DNA of 64,000 nt from an uncultured Tissierellia bacterium (GTDB lineage Bacteria; Bacillota; Clostridia; Tissierellales; Peptoniphilaceae), in the NCBI GenBank assembly GCA_937923265.1, contig CALAJY010000010.1, positions 1 to 64,000 on the forward strand. Direction: 5' to 3'. The translations under genes and the position numbers were made by a program. The notes beneath the pieces are model-generated. The model worked only from the letters and a program-made list of their open reading frames with translations, had not been told where the DNA came from and did not search any database. Positions 32,940 to 42,040 of the stretch are shown in pieces (within the stretch, counting starts at the first letter, position 1; every line of letters begins with the position of its first letter).

Positions 32940-33800
32940 TTAATATCCGGTGACATAGGTCCACTGGACCCGATCCCCGTCTTGAAGAAGGTAATTTCCT
33001 GCGGACTTGTTGGGTGTTGTTCCATTGACATGGTACATCCAACCGCTGGAAGGGCCTCCGTCAAATTCATACAGTCCACCGATTCCTCGCACGTACATCC
33101 CCATGGAGGTATTCGAAGCATCCAAAGCAATTCCCTTTTGTCGGCAAGCCTTTCGTAACACATCCAGAGCACTCGCCCGTTCCTTTGCCCGGAACCGGTA
33201 GGGACCTGCCAGAATTCCATTCTTTGGCACCAGGGCTCTCTTCTCCGCACTCAGGTCGGGATTCTCCTGAAGAAGCACCTTACAATCCACCGTTACGGTA
33301 AAAGTGAGCATCTTCGGTTCCGGAGAGGGTAGCGGAGTCTTCTCGGGACGAGGCTTGCTCTCTTGCGAGACCTTTGTCGAAGACTCCCCGGCAGAGGATG
33401 CCTTTCCGCTTCCCGAGGCTGCCTCTGTTTTTCCCTGTGAACCGGCGGCTCCCTGCGAAGACGCGGCCCTTGGCTGCGATATCGTCTGGCTCTTCTCCGA
33501 ATACGCCGAGGAAGCACTCGCCGGGAGCTCCCCTTTACCCTCCGAAGAAGATTCGGACTCCGAAGAAATGGAGGAAGCTCCTTGCGAACTCGATGGCAAC
33601 GAGCTCTCTTCCGAAGAGGCGATCTCCGAGGAAGCGGATGTCGTCAAGGAGTTTGCCTCCCGGGAAGAGGATCCCTCGACCAGTTCAAGCTCACTCTCAC
33701 GGCTTCCCTCCTGCGTGAATCTCCGGAAAAGAAAAAAGCCGGCGACCAGAGCTATGGCCAAAACAATGGTAATAATGCGCTGTTTACGGTATTTGTTCAT
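32940..33800 (-). CDS. Membrane-anchored DUF4430 (transcobalamin-like) protein
   Basis: This 286-aa protein starts with an N-terminal membrane anchor (about residues 8-24), then a long Ser/Glu/Ala-rich stalk (~30-165). A C-terminal DUF4430 domain shows the hallmark GGPSSGWMYHVNG and the ending LQDGDRVQWTYV. DUF4430 is related to the C-terminal beta domain of transcobalamin and intrinsic factor, which covers bound vitamin B12. It may therefore bind the ligand of the ECF transporter at the outer membrane face. The ATG at 33800 follows TTGGAGGGGCC; a longer frame to 33854 enters the sugar transferase gene. It is the first gene of the ECF set, just 14 bases after the polysaccharide operon. Confidence 0.87.
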   Translation of the reverse strand: MNKYRKQRIITIVLAIALVAGFFLFRRFTQEGSRESELELVEGSSSREANSLTTSASSEIASSEESSLPSSSQGASSISSESESSSEGKGELPASASSAYSEKSQTISQPRAASSQGAAGSQGKTEAASGSGKASSAGESSTKVSQESKPRPEKTPLPSPEPKMLTFTVTVDCKVLLQENPDLSAEKRALVPKNGILAGPYRFRAKERASALDVLRKACRQKGIALDASNTSMGMYVRGIGGLYEFDGGPSSGWMYHVNGTTPNKSAGNYLLQDGDRVQWTYVTGY

Positions 33801-33814
33801 GGCCCCTCCAAAAG

Positions 33815-34501
33815 CTATCGAAAGACAACCATTACGGTTTGAAACAGAACCCAAAGATCATGACCCAGGGAAAACTTGCGAAGTTCCGATACGTTAATCT
33901 TCATCTTATCGGGAAGGACCTTCTCGCGATAGGTTTTCTCCGCGGTCTCCGAATCCTTGAGCAGCTCTCTTTCATCTTTATAGGCAATGCTACAGAGAGA
34001 AGTCACCCCCGCCGGTAAAAGCAGGGTGAGTTTCATCTCTTCGGTATATTCCTCCACATAGCGGGGCACCTCGGGCCGGGTGCCCACCATGGTCATGTCC
34101 CCTTTTAACACATTGAATACCTGGGGGATCTCATCAAAACGCCAATTGCGAATGTGCTTCCCAACACGGGTAATGCGTGCATCTCCATCTGCGGTCACCA
34201 GGCTTCCCTTTCGGTCGGCTCCATCCACCATGGTTCGAAACTTATAAATCCAAAAGGGTCGACCGAATTGGGTAACCCGTTTTTGCCGATAAAAGACGGG
34301 ACCCGGACTATCAAGACGAATCCAGATGGACAGGACCAAAATTACCGGTGATAATAGGAGTAAAATCACGAGGGCAATGACGATGTCAAAAATACGCTTC
34401 ACCACCAATTGCCCATTTTTTCTCCGCAATTTCGCTGCTTCCCCCCGAAGAAACGGTGTTTGAAAATCAGGCGGTAATCGATCTAATTTAGGAATCCTCA
34501 T
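33815..34501 (-). CDS. Initiating sugar-phosphate transferase (PglC/WcfS-like)
   Basis: This 228-aa monotopic transferase moves a sugar-1-phosphate from UDP-sugar to undecaprenyl phosphate, the first step of polymer assembly. It has a single N-terminal re-entrant helix (VVKRIFDIVIALVILLLL), DSPGPVFYRQKRV, WIYKFRTMV, FDEIPQVFNVLKGDM and VGTRPEVPRY, all family motifs. An N-terminal ~35-residue polar segment precedes the helix. The upstream aminotransferase and dehydratase probably make its substrate, a 4-amino-trideoxyhexose. Confidence 0.92.
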   Translation of the reverse strand: MRIPKLDRLPPDFQTPFLRGEAAKLRRKNGQLVVKRIFDIVIALVILLLLSPVILVLSIWIRLDSPGPVFYRQKRVTQFGRPFWIYKFRTMVDGADRKGSLVTADGDARITRVGKHIRNWRFDEIPQVFNVLKGDMTMVGTRPEVPRYVEEYTEEMKLTLLLPAGVTSLCSIAYKDERELLKDSETAEKTYREKVLPDKMKINVSELRKFSLGHDLWVLFQTVMVVFR

Positions 34502-34534
34502 AATCCCTCCTGCGGAATTCCTCTTTCCTCCAGT

Positions 34535-35758
34535 TTATTTGGAAAAAATGGTCTGAAAAGACTCTCGGAAGGCCTCCAGTACGTAGTCCACATCCTCATC
34601 GCTTAAGCAGGTATGGAGTGGCAGGGTCACCTCATTGACAAAAAATTGGACGGCATTGGGAAAGTCCTTGGAATCAAAGCCCATGTTGCGATATGCCGTC
34701 ATCATGGGAAGGGGCTTATAGTGGACATTGCAGGCTACCTCTCTCTTCGCCATCTCGGTGATGAACCGATTCCGCTGGTCTATCGTTGCCTTCGGCAGGC
34801 GAAGAATGTAGAGATGGCCACTGGAACTTGCCTCCTCCGTAAAATGCGCTAAGTCCGTGCATCCATATTCCTCGCAGCAGACGGCGTGATAGCGGTCCAC
34901 GATATCCCGTCTTCTCTGCAAAAGCTGCGGATAGCGGTCCAATTGCCGAAGGCCAATGGCCGCCTGAATATCCGTCATATTGCATTTATAGCCGGGCATG
35001 ACGATATCATACTCCCAGGCCCCCAGCTTGGTCTTTGCCAAGGCATCCTTGGACTGGCCATGGAGGCTGAGAAGCTGGTACTCGTGATAAATCTCCTCAG
35101 AATTGAAGGGAAGCCCCTTTCTCCAGGAAACGGCACCGCCCTCTGCCGTGGTTAAATTCTTTACGGCGTGGAAAGAGAAGCTGGTAAAGTCCGCAACGGA
35201 GCCGGACCGCTTCCCCTTCTGCTCGGCTCCCAGGGAATGCGCCCCGTCGGCTAACACCGCAATTCTCCCCAGAGCCTTTTGTCGATCATTGGAAGGATGA
35301 AACAGAGATTTTTTGCGTGTAACCACGTCAAAGATTCCCTCATAGTTTTCCATGATTCCCCCGATGTCCACGGGGATAATGGCCTTGGTTTTTTCCGTGA
35401 TCAAACGTTCCAGCTGGTCCAAATCCATCTGCAGATCCTCCGCATGGATATCACAGAGGACCAATTTGGCACCCACGTGGTCCACAACGGAAGCGGATGC
35501 GGTGTAGGTATATGCCGGGACGATCACCTCGTCGCCGGGTCCGATGCCAAAGATGCGAAGGGTCAATTCCAAACATGCAGTTGCGGAATTCAGACAAACG
35601 GTGGTGTCCGCTCCGGTAAACGCCGTGATTCGTTTTTCGAATTCTTTGACGCGAGGACCCGTGGTGATCCACCCAGATTTGAGGGCTTCCACGACCTCTT
35701 CAATGTCCTCCTGCCGAATATCCGGTGGTGAAAAAGGGATTTTCCGTTGTTCTTTCAT
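34535..35758 (-). CDS. DegT/DnrJ/EryC1 family sugar 4-aminotransferase (PglE/WcfR-like)
   Basis: This 407-aa PLP enzyme opens with IPFSPPDIRQEDIEEVVEAL, typical of UDP-4-keto-6-deoxy sugar aminotransferases, and has the PLP lysine in SFHAVKNLTTAEGG. It would aminate the product of the membrane dehydratase encoded upstream, giving UDP-2-acetamido-4-amino-2,4,6-trideoxyhexose. No PglD-type acetyltransferase dedicated to this sugar is visible. ATG at 35758 with AAAAGGAG upstream. Confidence 0.9.
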   Translation of the reverse strand: MKEQRKIPFSPPDIRQEDIEEVVEALKSGWITTGPRVKEFEKRITAFTGADTTVCLNSATACLELTLRIFGIGPGDEVIVPAYTYTASASVVDHVGAKLVLCDIHAEDLQMDLDQLERLITEKTKAIIPVDIGGIMENYEGIFDVVTRKKSLFHPSNDRQKALGRIAVLADGAHSLGAEQKGKRSGSVADFTSFSFHAVKNLTTAEGGAVSWRKGLPFNSEEIYHEYQLLSLHGQSKDALAKTKLGAWEYDIVMPGYKCNMTDIQAAIGLRQLDRYPQLLQRRRDIVDRYHAVCCEEYGCTDLAHFTEEASSSGHLYILRLPKATIDQRNRFITEMAKREVACNVHYKPLPMMTAYRNMGFDSKDFPNAVQFFVNEVTLPLHTCLSDEDVDYVLEAFRESFQTIFSK

Positions 35759-35802
35759 TGCATGCTCCTTTTCATTTACACTTCAACTGTGGTTCTCAGC
35801 TA

Positions 35803-37812
35803 TTATATCCTATTTTCCTCGGATTCCCGTTTCTGCGGTTCTTTTTCCGTCTCTGTTATAAAGTCCCGGGTCTCCGACTTCGCTGCCAGATAGCCGGCAT
35901 CTTTCTTATGGACCTCCCGATAATTGTGGGGAATTCCATCCACGGACTCCTGGAAGGTGGGTACCAGCTCCGCCAAATAGTCCCGAATATGGTCCGTCTC
36001 CCGGTAGGCTACCCGGTAAAGCAGGGGAAGCTGACGTTCGAAGAGGGAATCGTCCATGTCAATGGGCTCCCCGATGCGAATCCGCCGGTTCTCCGTTCTT
36101 TGCAGCCCCTCCTCATCCATGAGAACCTCTTCATAGAGTTTTTCCCCGGGTCGAAGTCCCGTGTACACAATCTCTATGTCTTCTCCCAGGGTGAGCCCGG
36201 AAAGGCGAACCAGGTTCTTGGCCATATCATCGATTTTTACGGGTTTCCCCATGTCGAGGACGAAAATTTCGCCTCCCTGCGCAAAAGCGCCTGCCTGGAG
36301 AACGAGAGAGACCGCCTCCGGAATGGTCATGAAGAAGCGGACGATGTCCGGATGGGTCACGGTGATCGGTCCTCCTTTTTCAATCTGTTTTTTGAAAAGG
36401 GGAATCACCGACCCATTGCTACCCAGCACGTTTCCAAAGCGAACCGCCACAAAGTCCGTCTTTGAGCGGCGGCTCATCATCTGGATAATCATCTCGCAGA
36501 GTCTCTTGGTGGCACCCATCACGTTGGTGGGGTTCACCGCCTTATCCGTGGAGATCAAAACAAAGCGTTTCACATGGTACTCATCGGCGCACCGGGCCGT
36601 GTTCAGCGTGCCGAAGACATTGTTCTTGATGGCCTCATTGGGGCTGACTTCCATCAGGGGGACATGCTTATGAGCGGCGGCATGGTAGACAATATCGGGA
36701 TGCTCCTCCGCAAAAATGGACCGAAGTCGATCCTTGTTCCGGACAGAGCCAATCAAAACGAGGAGGTTGAGCTCCGGATGTTCCCTCTGCAGCTCTATCT
36801 GAATTTCATAGGCATTGTTTTCGTAGATGTCGAAGATGATGAGCTTCTTCGGGTGGAAGGTTGCCAATTGCCGACACAGCTCCGAGCCGATGGTGCCCCC
36901 GCCTCCCGTCACCAGAATCACCTTGTCTCTGACATCTTCCGCAATCTGGTACATGTTGACTTCAATGGGCTCACGGCCCAGCAGGTCCTCCAGATTGACA
37001 TCTCTGAGCTTGCTGACATTCACCTCCCCGGTGATGATCTGATACATTCCGGGAAGAATCTTCAGATTGCAGGAAGTCTGCTTGCAATAGTTTAAAATCT
37101 CCTGCTGTTGCGACACGCTGGCGGAAGGAATGGCAAGGATAATCTCCTCAATCCCCAATTCCCGGACCGTCGATAGAATATCCTCTCGTCCCCCATAAAT
37201 CCGAACGCCCTCCAGGTAGCGACCCTTCTTATCCGGATCATCATCAATCAGGGCAAGCACCTCATTTTCCAACTTATCCGAGACGCGGAATTCATGGATA
37301 ATCGAACGGCCTGCTTCTCCCGCACCGATGAGCATGGTAGGAATCTTCTTCGTAACTTCCGTCTCCGGCTTACGGGAGGTTAACCGCTCAAAGATAAAGT
37401 AAAAGCGCTGGACAATACGAACCGCAGACATCCCTATAAAAAGGAGAATCAATTGTATAAAGTAGCAGCCATTGGGTACTCTGGGGCCATTAATCAATCC
37501 CCGCATTAAGCAAAATTGAAGGGCGACCGCCAGAAAATCCGCGAAAAAGAGCTGAATAAATTCATGGGTACCGGCATAGGCCCAGATACTGCGATAGATA
37601 CGAAACAGAGAAAAGATTATGATGGATAAGACGGTGAATAAAGGAGCCCAAACGAGCATGTGCGAGAAAATCACGTGAGGAATCGCACTTAACCGCAGAT
37701 CATAGCGGATCCACAGAGAGCCAAAGTAGGCCGCATTCACCAGCAGCACATCACAGAGAATCATCGCTAACAGTTTCAAGACATAAGTCTGGCTGCGCTT
37801 CTTCGTATTCAT
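35803..37812 (-). CDS. Membrane UDP-N-acetylglucosamine 4,6-dehydratase (CapD/WbpM/PglF family)
   Basis: This 669-aa protein has four to five N-terminal membrane helices (~10-140), a first NAD-binding-like domain (PTMLIGAGEAGRSIIHEF), and a C-terminal SDR dehydratase domain. The dehydratase domain contains VTGGGGTIGSELCRQL and the catalytic STDKAVNPTNVMGATKR, where Met replaces the usual Tyr, as in WbpM/PglF. It makes the UDP-4-keto-6-deoxy-GlcNAc intermediate. A charged C-terminal tail of ~50 residues follows the fold. It overlaps the preceding glycosyltransferase gene by four bases. Confidence 0.93.
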   Translation of the reverse strand: MNTKKRSQTYVLKLLAMILCDVLLVNAAYFGSLWIRYDLRLSAIPHVIFSHMLVWAPLFTVLSIIIFSLFRIYRSIWAYAGTHEFIQLFFADFLAVALQFCLMRGLINGPRVPNGCYFIQLILLFIGMSAVRIVQRFYFIFERLTSRKPETEVTKKIPTMLIGAGEAGRSIIHEFRVSDKLENEVLALIDDDPDKKGRYLEGVRIYGGREDILSTVRELGIEEIILAIPSASVSQQQEILNYCKQTSCNLKILPGMYQIITGEVNVSKLRDVNLEDLLGREPIEVNMYQIAEDVRDKVILVTGGGGTIGSELCRQLATFHPKKLIIFDIYENNAYEIQIELQREHPELNLLVLIGSVRNKDRLRSIFAEEHPDIVYHAAAHKHVPLMEVSPNEAIKNNVFGTLNTARCADEYHVKRFVLISTDKAVNPTNVMGATKRLCEMIIQMMSRRSKTDFVAVRFGNVLGSNGSVIPLFKKQIEKGGPITVTHPDIVRFFMTIPEAVSLVLQAGAFAQGGEIFVLDMGKPVKIDDMAKNLVRLSGLTLGEDIEIVYTGLRPGEKLYEEVLMDEEGLQRTENRRIRIGEPIDMDDSLFERQLPLLYRVAYRETDHIRDYLAELVPTFQESVDGIPHNYREVHKKDAGYLAAKSETRDFITETEKEPQKRESEENRI

Positions 37813-39080
37813 TCCTGTCCTCCCAATCCTTTCAGTTGCTGTAAGACGTTACGAAAGATTCCTTCGAGTTGTTCGCTAAGCTTCCGATAATCATAATGTT
37901 CAATCAATGTCTTCTCTCGGTTTCCCATTGCCTGCCTCTCTGCTTCCGACCAGGAAAGGCAGGTCTTCAGTCCCTCGACCAGGTCCTCCGTGCTTTGGCT
38001 TTTTGCAACCACCCCTAACCCATGCTCCTCGATTAACGAATAGTTGGATTTCACCGTGGAAAAGATGGGCACCCCGGAGGCACAGTATTCAAAAAACTTA
38101 TTGTTACTGATTCCATATTTCGTCAAGGGCGTCCACTGAAAATGAAGCAGATTTACATCCCCTCGGCGTAGGATCGAGGGGATTTCTTCCTTCTTGACTC
38201 TGCCTTTAAAGATCACATGCTCAATCTTCTCCCGGCGACACCGTTCCTGCAAGCTTTCCCGATAATTGCCGTCCCCATAAAGATAGAAATAGACCCGGGG
38301 AAGGGCAGTTTGAATCTTTTTTGCCAGATTCAGGATGATGTCGAGATCATAGACGCGACGGATGGACCCGCAGTAAATGACCTTGAAGCGGTCCGTGCGG
38401 TCCAGATCTTCATCCTCATAGACAACCGTCTCTTCATTGGTCCGAAAGGCGGCCAAATCGATCCCGTTGTTGATCTGGTGAATCTTATCCGGGGAGACGT
38501 CCTGCCATCCCTGGGATTGGACGTAATCCCTTCCGCCGGCCATGGTGAAAATCAGCGCATCCGCCTGTGCATAGAGGGAGTGTTCCAAGCGGTAAAGAAT
38601 CCGAATGAAGGGATTGGAGGGTTTCCTGTCTCCGTACAGCTGCAGGGAGAGTGGCCAAAGATCCCTTACTTCCTGCACAAAGGGGATGTGGTGCTTCTTT
38701 GCAAAACGAAGGGCCGTCTTGCAGCAGAAAGGTGAAGGTGAGGAAGCATAGATGAGATCGGGCAAGCCCTGTTGCTTGGCGTATTGCTTCATGGTTCGCA
38801 CCACATTTACCGGAAATTGCAACATGTTCATGGCTCGTTTGTAGTTATTCTTTTGGTAGCTCACCGTCTTGACATAGGTGTAATTCACCCCATCGACTTC
38901 CACCCTTCGAAAAAGGGACCCGTCCTCAATCATGTTAATGTCGGTATTATGAATCATGCTGGAGGTGAAAATCTCCACCTTGTGGCCCGCTTCCTGAAGA
39001 AAGCGGGAAAAATAGTAGTGCCGCACCAGGCCCCCGAAACGGGGAGGAATCGCATAATTGTTAACAATCCAAATCTTCAT
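37809..39080 (-). CDS. Glycosyltransferase family 4 (WbuB-like)
   Basis: This 423-aa GT-B enzyme begins IWIVNNYAIPPRFGGLVRHY, typical of WbuB/WbpH-type GT4 transferases. It has the nucleotide-sugar region VIYCGSIRRVYDLDIILNLA and the acceptor motif KFFEYCASGVPIFSTV. It would add one sugar to the lipid-linked repeat on the cytoplasmic face. The donor is not predictable. It ends in an ATGA overlap with the dehydratase gene. Confidence 0.88.
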   Translation of the reverse strand: MKIWIVNNYAIPPRFGGLVRHYYFSRFLQEAGHKVEIFTSSMIHNTDINMIEDGSLFRRVEVDGVNYTYVKTVSYQKNNYKRAMNMLQFPVNVVRTMKQYAKQQGLPDLIYASSPSPFCCKTALRFAKKHHIPFVQEVRDLWPLSLQLYGDRKPSNPFIRILYRLEHSLYAQADALIFTMAGGRDYVQSQGWQDVSPDKIHQINNGIDLAAFRTNEETVVYEDEDLDRTDRFKVIYCGSIRRVYDLDIILNLAKKIQTALPRVYFYLYGDGNYRESLQERCRREKIEHVIFKGRVKKEEIPSILRRGDVNLLHFQWTPLTKYGISNNKFFEYCASGVPIFSTVKSNYSLIEEHGLGVVAKSQSTEDLVEGLKTCLSWSEAERQAMGNREKTLIEHYDYRKLSEQLEGIFRNVLQQLKGLGGQE

Positions 39081-39106
39081 TCTTTCCTATCTTTCCCGCA
39101 GATGCC

Positions 39107-40228
39107 CTAACGGACCGCATCCAACAGGGTATCTGTGATCGTTTCAAATTCCTCATCCGTCATATAGGCATGCATGGGCAGGCTCAAAACCCTCCGACTC
39201 ATGTCATAAGATACCGGAAGATCCTCCGGCTGATAACCTAAATCCGCAAAAGCCTTCTGCATGTGCATGGGATTGCGATAGTAAATCATGGTGGGGACCC
39301 CATGATCCTTCATGGTGGCGACCACCTGATCGCGCTCCTTCTCATCGTTTGCCATGATCGTGTATTGGGCCAAAGCGGTGAGGTTGCCCTCGGGAATGAC
39401 GGGCACCGTGAAGCCCCCACGGAGCTTTTCGGAATAGCGTTTCGCCAGCTCTCTTTTCTTCTCTAATTCCTCGTCTAAAAGCGGGAGCTTCACAAGAAGC
39501 ACCGCCGCCTGCAGGGTGTCCAAGCGGCCGTTAATTCCGATTCTCACGTTATCGTACTTGGAGGATCCCCGACCGTGAACCCGGAGGGAATCCATCAGCT
39601 CAAAGAGCTCCTTGTCATCCGTGAAGATCGCTCCCCCATCCCCATAACAGCCCAGGGGCTTGGCGGGGAAGAAGGAAGTTGCGGACACATCTCCGAAGGA
39701 ACAGGATTTTTTGCCATCCTGCTCCGCTCCGAAGGCCTGGGCAGAATCCGTGAGCAAGAAGAGCCCATGATCCTTGGCAATCTTTTCGATCCGCCGATAA
39801 TCGGCAAGGAGGCCGAAAATATCCACACTGACAATGCCACGCGGGGTCAGCTTTCCTTCCTTCTCCACCTTCGCAATGGCTTCTTCCAGCACCTTCGGGT
39901 CCATATTATAGGTCTCATCCGAGTCGACAAAGACGGGGGTTCCTCCCACAAGACTGATGGCTTCCGCAGAAGCAAAGTAGGTAAAGGAGGAAACAAAAAC
40001 CGCATCCGTCTTTTTCAATCCATAGGCCATGAGGGGAAGAATCAATGCGCTGGTTCCGCTGGAACAAGTCAGGCAATACTTCCTTCCAGTATAGGCAGCA
40101 AGTTTCTCTTCCAGTTCATGAACCTGAGGCCCCATAATGAAGTGCCGATCCGAAACGACCTGGGCAAGGGCCCGGTCCATCTGATCTTTCACCTTCTCAT
40201 ACTGTCTTCCTAAATCGATGAATTCCAT
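39107..40228 (-). CDS. UDP-sugar 3-aminotransferase (WbpE-like)
   Basis: This 373-aa DegT-family enzyme opens MEFIDLGRQYEKVKDQMDRA, very like WbpE, and carries the PLP lysine in SFFPAKPLGCYGDGGA. WbpE aminates the 3-keto intermediate of UDP-GlcNAcA made by WbpB. Here it lies between the WbpD-like acetyltransferase and a glycosyltransferase, next to WbpB and WbpA homologues, giving a complete A-B-E-D route to UDP-2,3-diacetamido-2,3-dideoxy-glucuronic acid. Confidence 0.92.
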   Translation of the reverse strand: MEFIDLGRQYEKVKDQMDRALAQVVSDRHFIMGPQVHELEEKLAAYTGRKYCLTCSSGTSALILPLMAYGLKKTDAVFVSSFTYFASAEAISLVGGTPVFVDSDETYNMDPKVLEEAIAKVEKEGKLTPRGIVSVDIFGLLADYRRIEKIAKDHGLFLLTDSAQAFGAEQDGKKSCSFGDVSATSFFPAKPLGCYGDGGAIFTDDKELFELMDSLRVHGRGSSKYDNVRIGINGRLDTLQAAVLLVKLPLLDEELEKKRELAKRYSEKLRGGFTVPVIPEGNLTALAQYTIMANDEKERDQVVATMKDHGVPTMIYYRNPMHMQKAFADLGYQPEDLPVSYDMSRRVLSLPMHAYMTDEEFETITDTLLDAVR

Positions 40229-40229
40229 C

Positions 40230-40823
40230 TTACTCCTCCACGCTTTCTAAACGGCCATCCCGAAGACGGTAGGTTCTCCCACAGTGCGGACAGCTTGTCT
40301 TTTCCCCTTCTTTCATCTCCTCCAGCCTAAAGAGGTGACCACATTCACAGGCCCAACCGATCTGACGGGCGGGAACGCCGGCCATCATGGCATAGTCTTT
40401 CACATTCCCGGTCACAACCGCTCCCGCGGCAATCAAGGAAAAACGGCCCAGCTCATGGCCACAGACAATGGTCGCATTGGCGCCGATGGTTGCTCCCTCA
40501 TGGACAAGGGTCTGCCGATAGCCGGCGCTTCCCTTCGGATACCGGGCCCGCGGATTCAAATCATTGGTAAAAACACAGGAAGGGCCACAGAAAACGCCAT
40601 CCTCCAGGATGACCCCCTCATAGACGGACACATTGTTCTGGATTTTTACATCATTGCCGATGCGGACCCCATTCGCCACATTCACATTTTGTCCCAGGCT
40701 GCAATGGGCCCCGATCGAGGCTCCCTTTTGGATGTGGCAAAAATACCAGATTTTTGTCCCCTCTCCAATGGTAACGCCCTCATCGACATAGGAGGACTCA
40801 TGGATAAAATAGGACTCAGTCAT
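40230..40823 (-). CDS. UDP-3-amino-sugar N-acetyltransferase (WbpD-like) with zinc-ribbon tail
   Basis: This 197-aa left-handed beta-helix acetyltransferase has hexapeptide repeats. WbpD-like sequences include KIQNNVSVYEGVILEDGVFCGPS and VGVPARQIGW-type ending (AGVPARQIGWACECG). It acetylates the 3-amino group of the uronic acid intermediate. After the usual end, ~35 extra residues hold CECGH and CPHCGRTY, a four-Cys pattern that fits a zinc ribbon. The ATG at 40823 follows GGAGAAGAACC and overlaps the oxidoreductase stop by eight bases. Confidence 0.9.
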   Translation of the reverse strand: MTESYFIHESSYVDEGVTIGEGTKIWYFCHIQKGASIGAHCSLGQNVNVANGVRIGNDVKIQNNVSVYEGVILEDGVFCGPSCVFTNDLNPRARYPKGSAGYRQTLVHEGATIGANATIVCGHELGRFSLIAAGAVVTGNVKDYAMMAGVPARQIGWACECGHLFRLEEMKEGEKTSCPHCGRTYRLRDGRLESVEE

Positions 40824-41916
40824 GGTTCTTCTCCACACCTTCCCCAAAGGTTCCCTTCATGTCGATGCTGGCAAATCCCTCCAGCGGGAAGGTCACGGGC
40901 TTTCCTGTCAGCTGACTCTTGTAAATCGCAAGAACCGTCTCCAGGGCCCGACGACCCGCATGGGCATCCACGTAGGGAGGACGATCCTCTTTGATCGCTT
41001 CCATCACATCATGGAAGAGCAGGCTATGACCATTGCCGTAGACATTGCTGGTCTGCTCCCGGAGGCCGTTCAGCTCCTTATCGCCATTCTCCTCATCTTT
41101 AAACTGCCAGACATCGATATTGTTGGTGGATTTTCCGCCGATCTTCACGGTGCCATCCCGGCCAAAAACATACAGCGTTTCTTCCAGATTCTGGGGATAG
41201 ACGTTAGTAGTTCCCTCCACGGTGCCGATGGCCCCATTCTTAAACTGAATCACCGCCATGCCCACATCCTCGGCTTCCAGATAGTCGTGGAACTGTTGGC
41301 GGGTCTGACCGTAAACGGACACAATCTCATCGCCAAACATCCAACGCAAAAGGTCGATGCCGTGAATACACTGGTTCATCAGACAGCCACCATCCTGTTC
41401 CCATGTGCCCCGCCAGGGTGCCTGGTCATAGTAGTCCTTGTTCCGATTCCAGCGCACATGGATGGATCCATGGGAAAGCCGGCCAAAGCGTCCCTCTTCA
41501 ATGGCCTTCCGCAGGTGCTGAATGGCGACATTAAAGCGGTTTTGATGGCAGGCGGAAACCTTGACATGGTGCTCCTCCGCCGCATGAATGATCCGATCCG
41601 CATCCTCCAGAGACATGGCCATGGGCTTCTCAATAATCACGTGGATGCCGTGCTCGATGCAATACAGGGCAATCTCCGCATGCTTTCCACTCTCCGTGGC
41701 GATGCTGATCAGCTCCAGGTCCGGATGGTCTTCAATCATCTTCTTATAATCGGTGTAGTGGTCGATGTTCCGGTCCTCTACCCCTCCCTTTTCCAACAGG
41801 GCATGAATCTTGCTCTCCACAATATCGCAAGCCGCCACAAACTCCAGCTTATTGTTTATCACTGCCTTCACATGATTCACGGCAATGCGGCCGCAGCCAA
41901 TCAAAGCATACTTCAC
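40816..41916 (-). CDS. Gfo/Idh/MocA-family oxidoreductase (WbpB-like)
   Basis: This 366-aa NAD-dependent dehydrogenase begins VKYALIGCGRIAVNHVKAV (dinucleotide fold) and has the EKPM motif in VIIEKPMAMSLEDAD. WbpB oxidises C3 of UDP-GlcNAcA. The start is a GTG at 41914-41916 with AAGGAG six bases away; upstream in-frame ATGs have no site and would add residues foreign to the family. The palindrome GGTTCTCCATGGAGAACC lies just upstream. Confidence 0.9.
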   Translation of the reverse strand: MKYALIGCGRIAVNHVKAVINNKLEFVAACDIVESKIHALLEKGGVEDRNIDHYTDYKKMIEDHPDLELISIATESGKHAEIALYCIEHGIHVIIEKPMAMSLEDADRIIHAAEEHHVKVSACHQNRFNVAIQHLRKAIEEGRFGRLSHGSIHVRWNRNKDYYDQAPWRGTWEQDGGCLMNQCIHGIDLLRWMFGDEIVSVYGQTRQQFHDYLEAEDVGMAVIQFKNGAIGTVEGTTNVYPQNLEETLYVFGRDGTVKIGGKSTNNIDVWQFKDEENGDKELNGLREQTSNVYGNGHSLLFHDVMEAIKEDRPPYVDAHAGRRALETVLAIYKSQLTGKPVTFPLEGFASIDMKGTFGEGVEKNHD

Positions 41917-42040
41917 TCTTGTCTCCTTCCCGGGTTCTCCATGGAGAACCATCCCTCTCAACAGGATCCTTCCAAAGAGGGGAAAACGCGAAACGGCGGC
42001 CGCTCCAGGGCGACCGCAGTTTTCTTGGAAAATCTATTTC

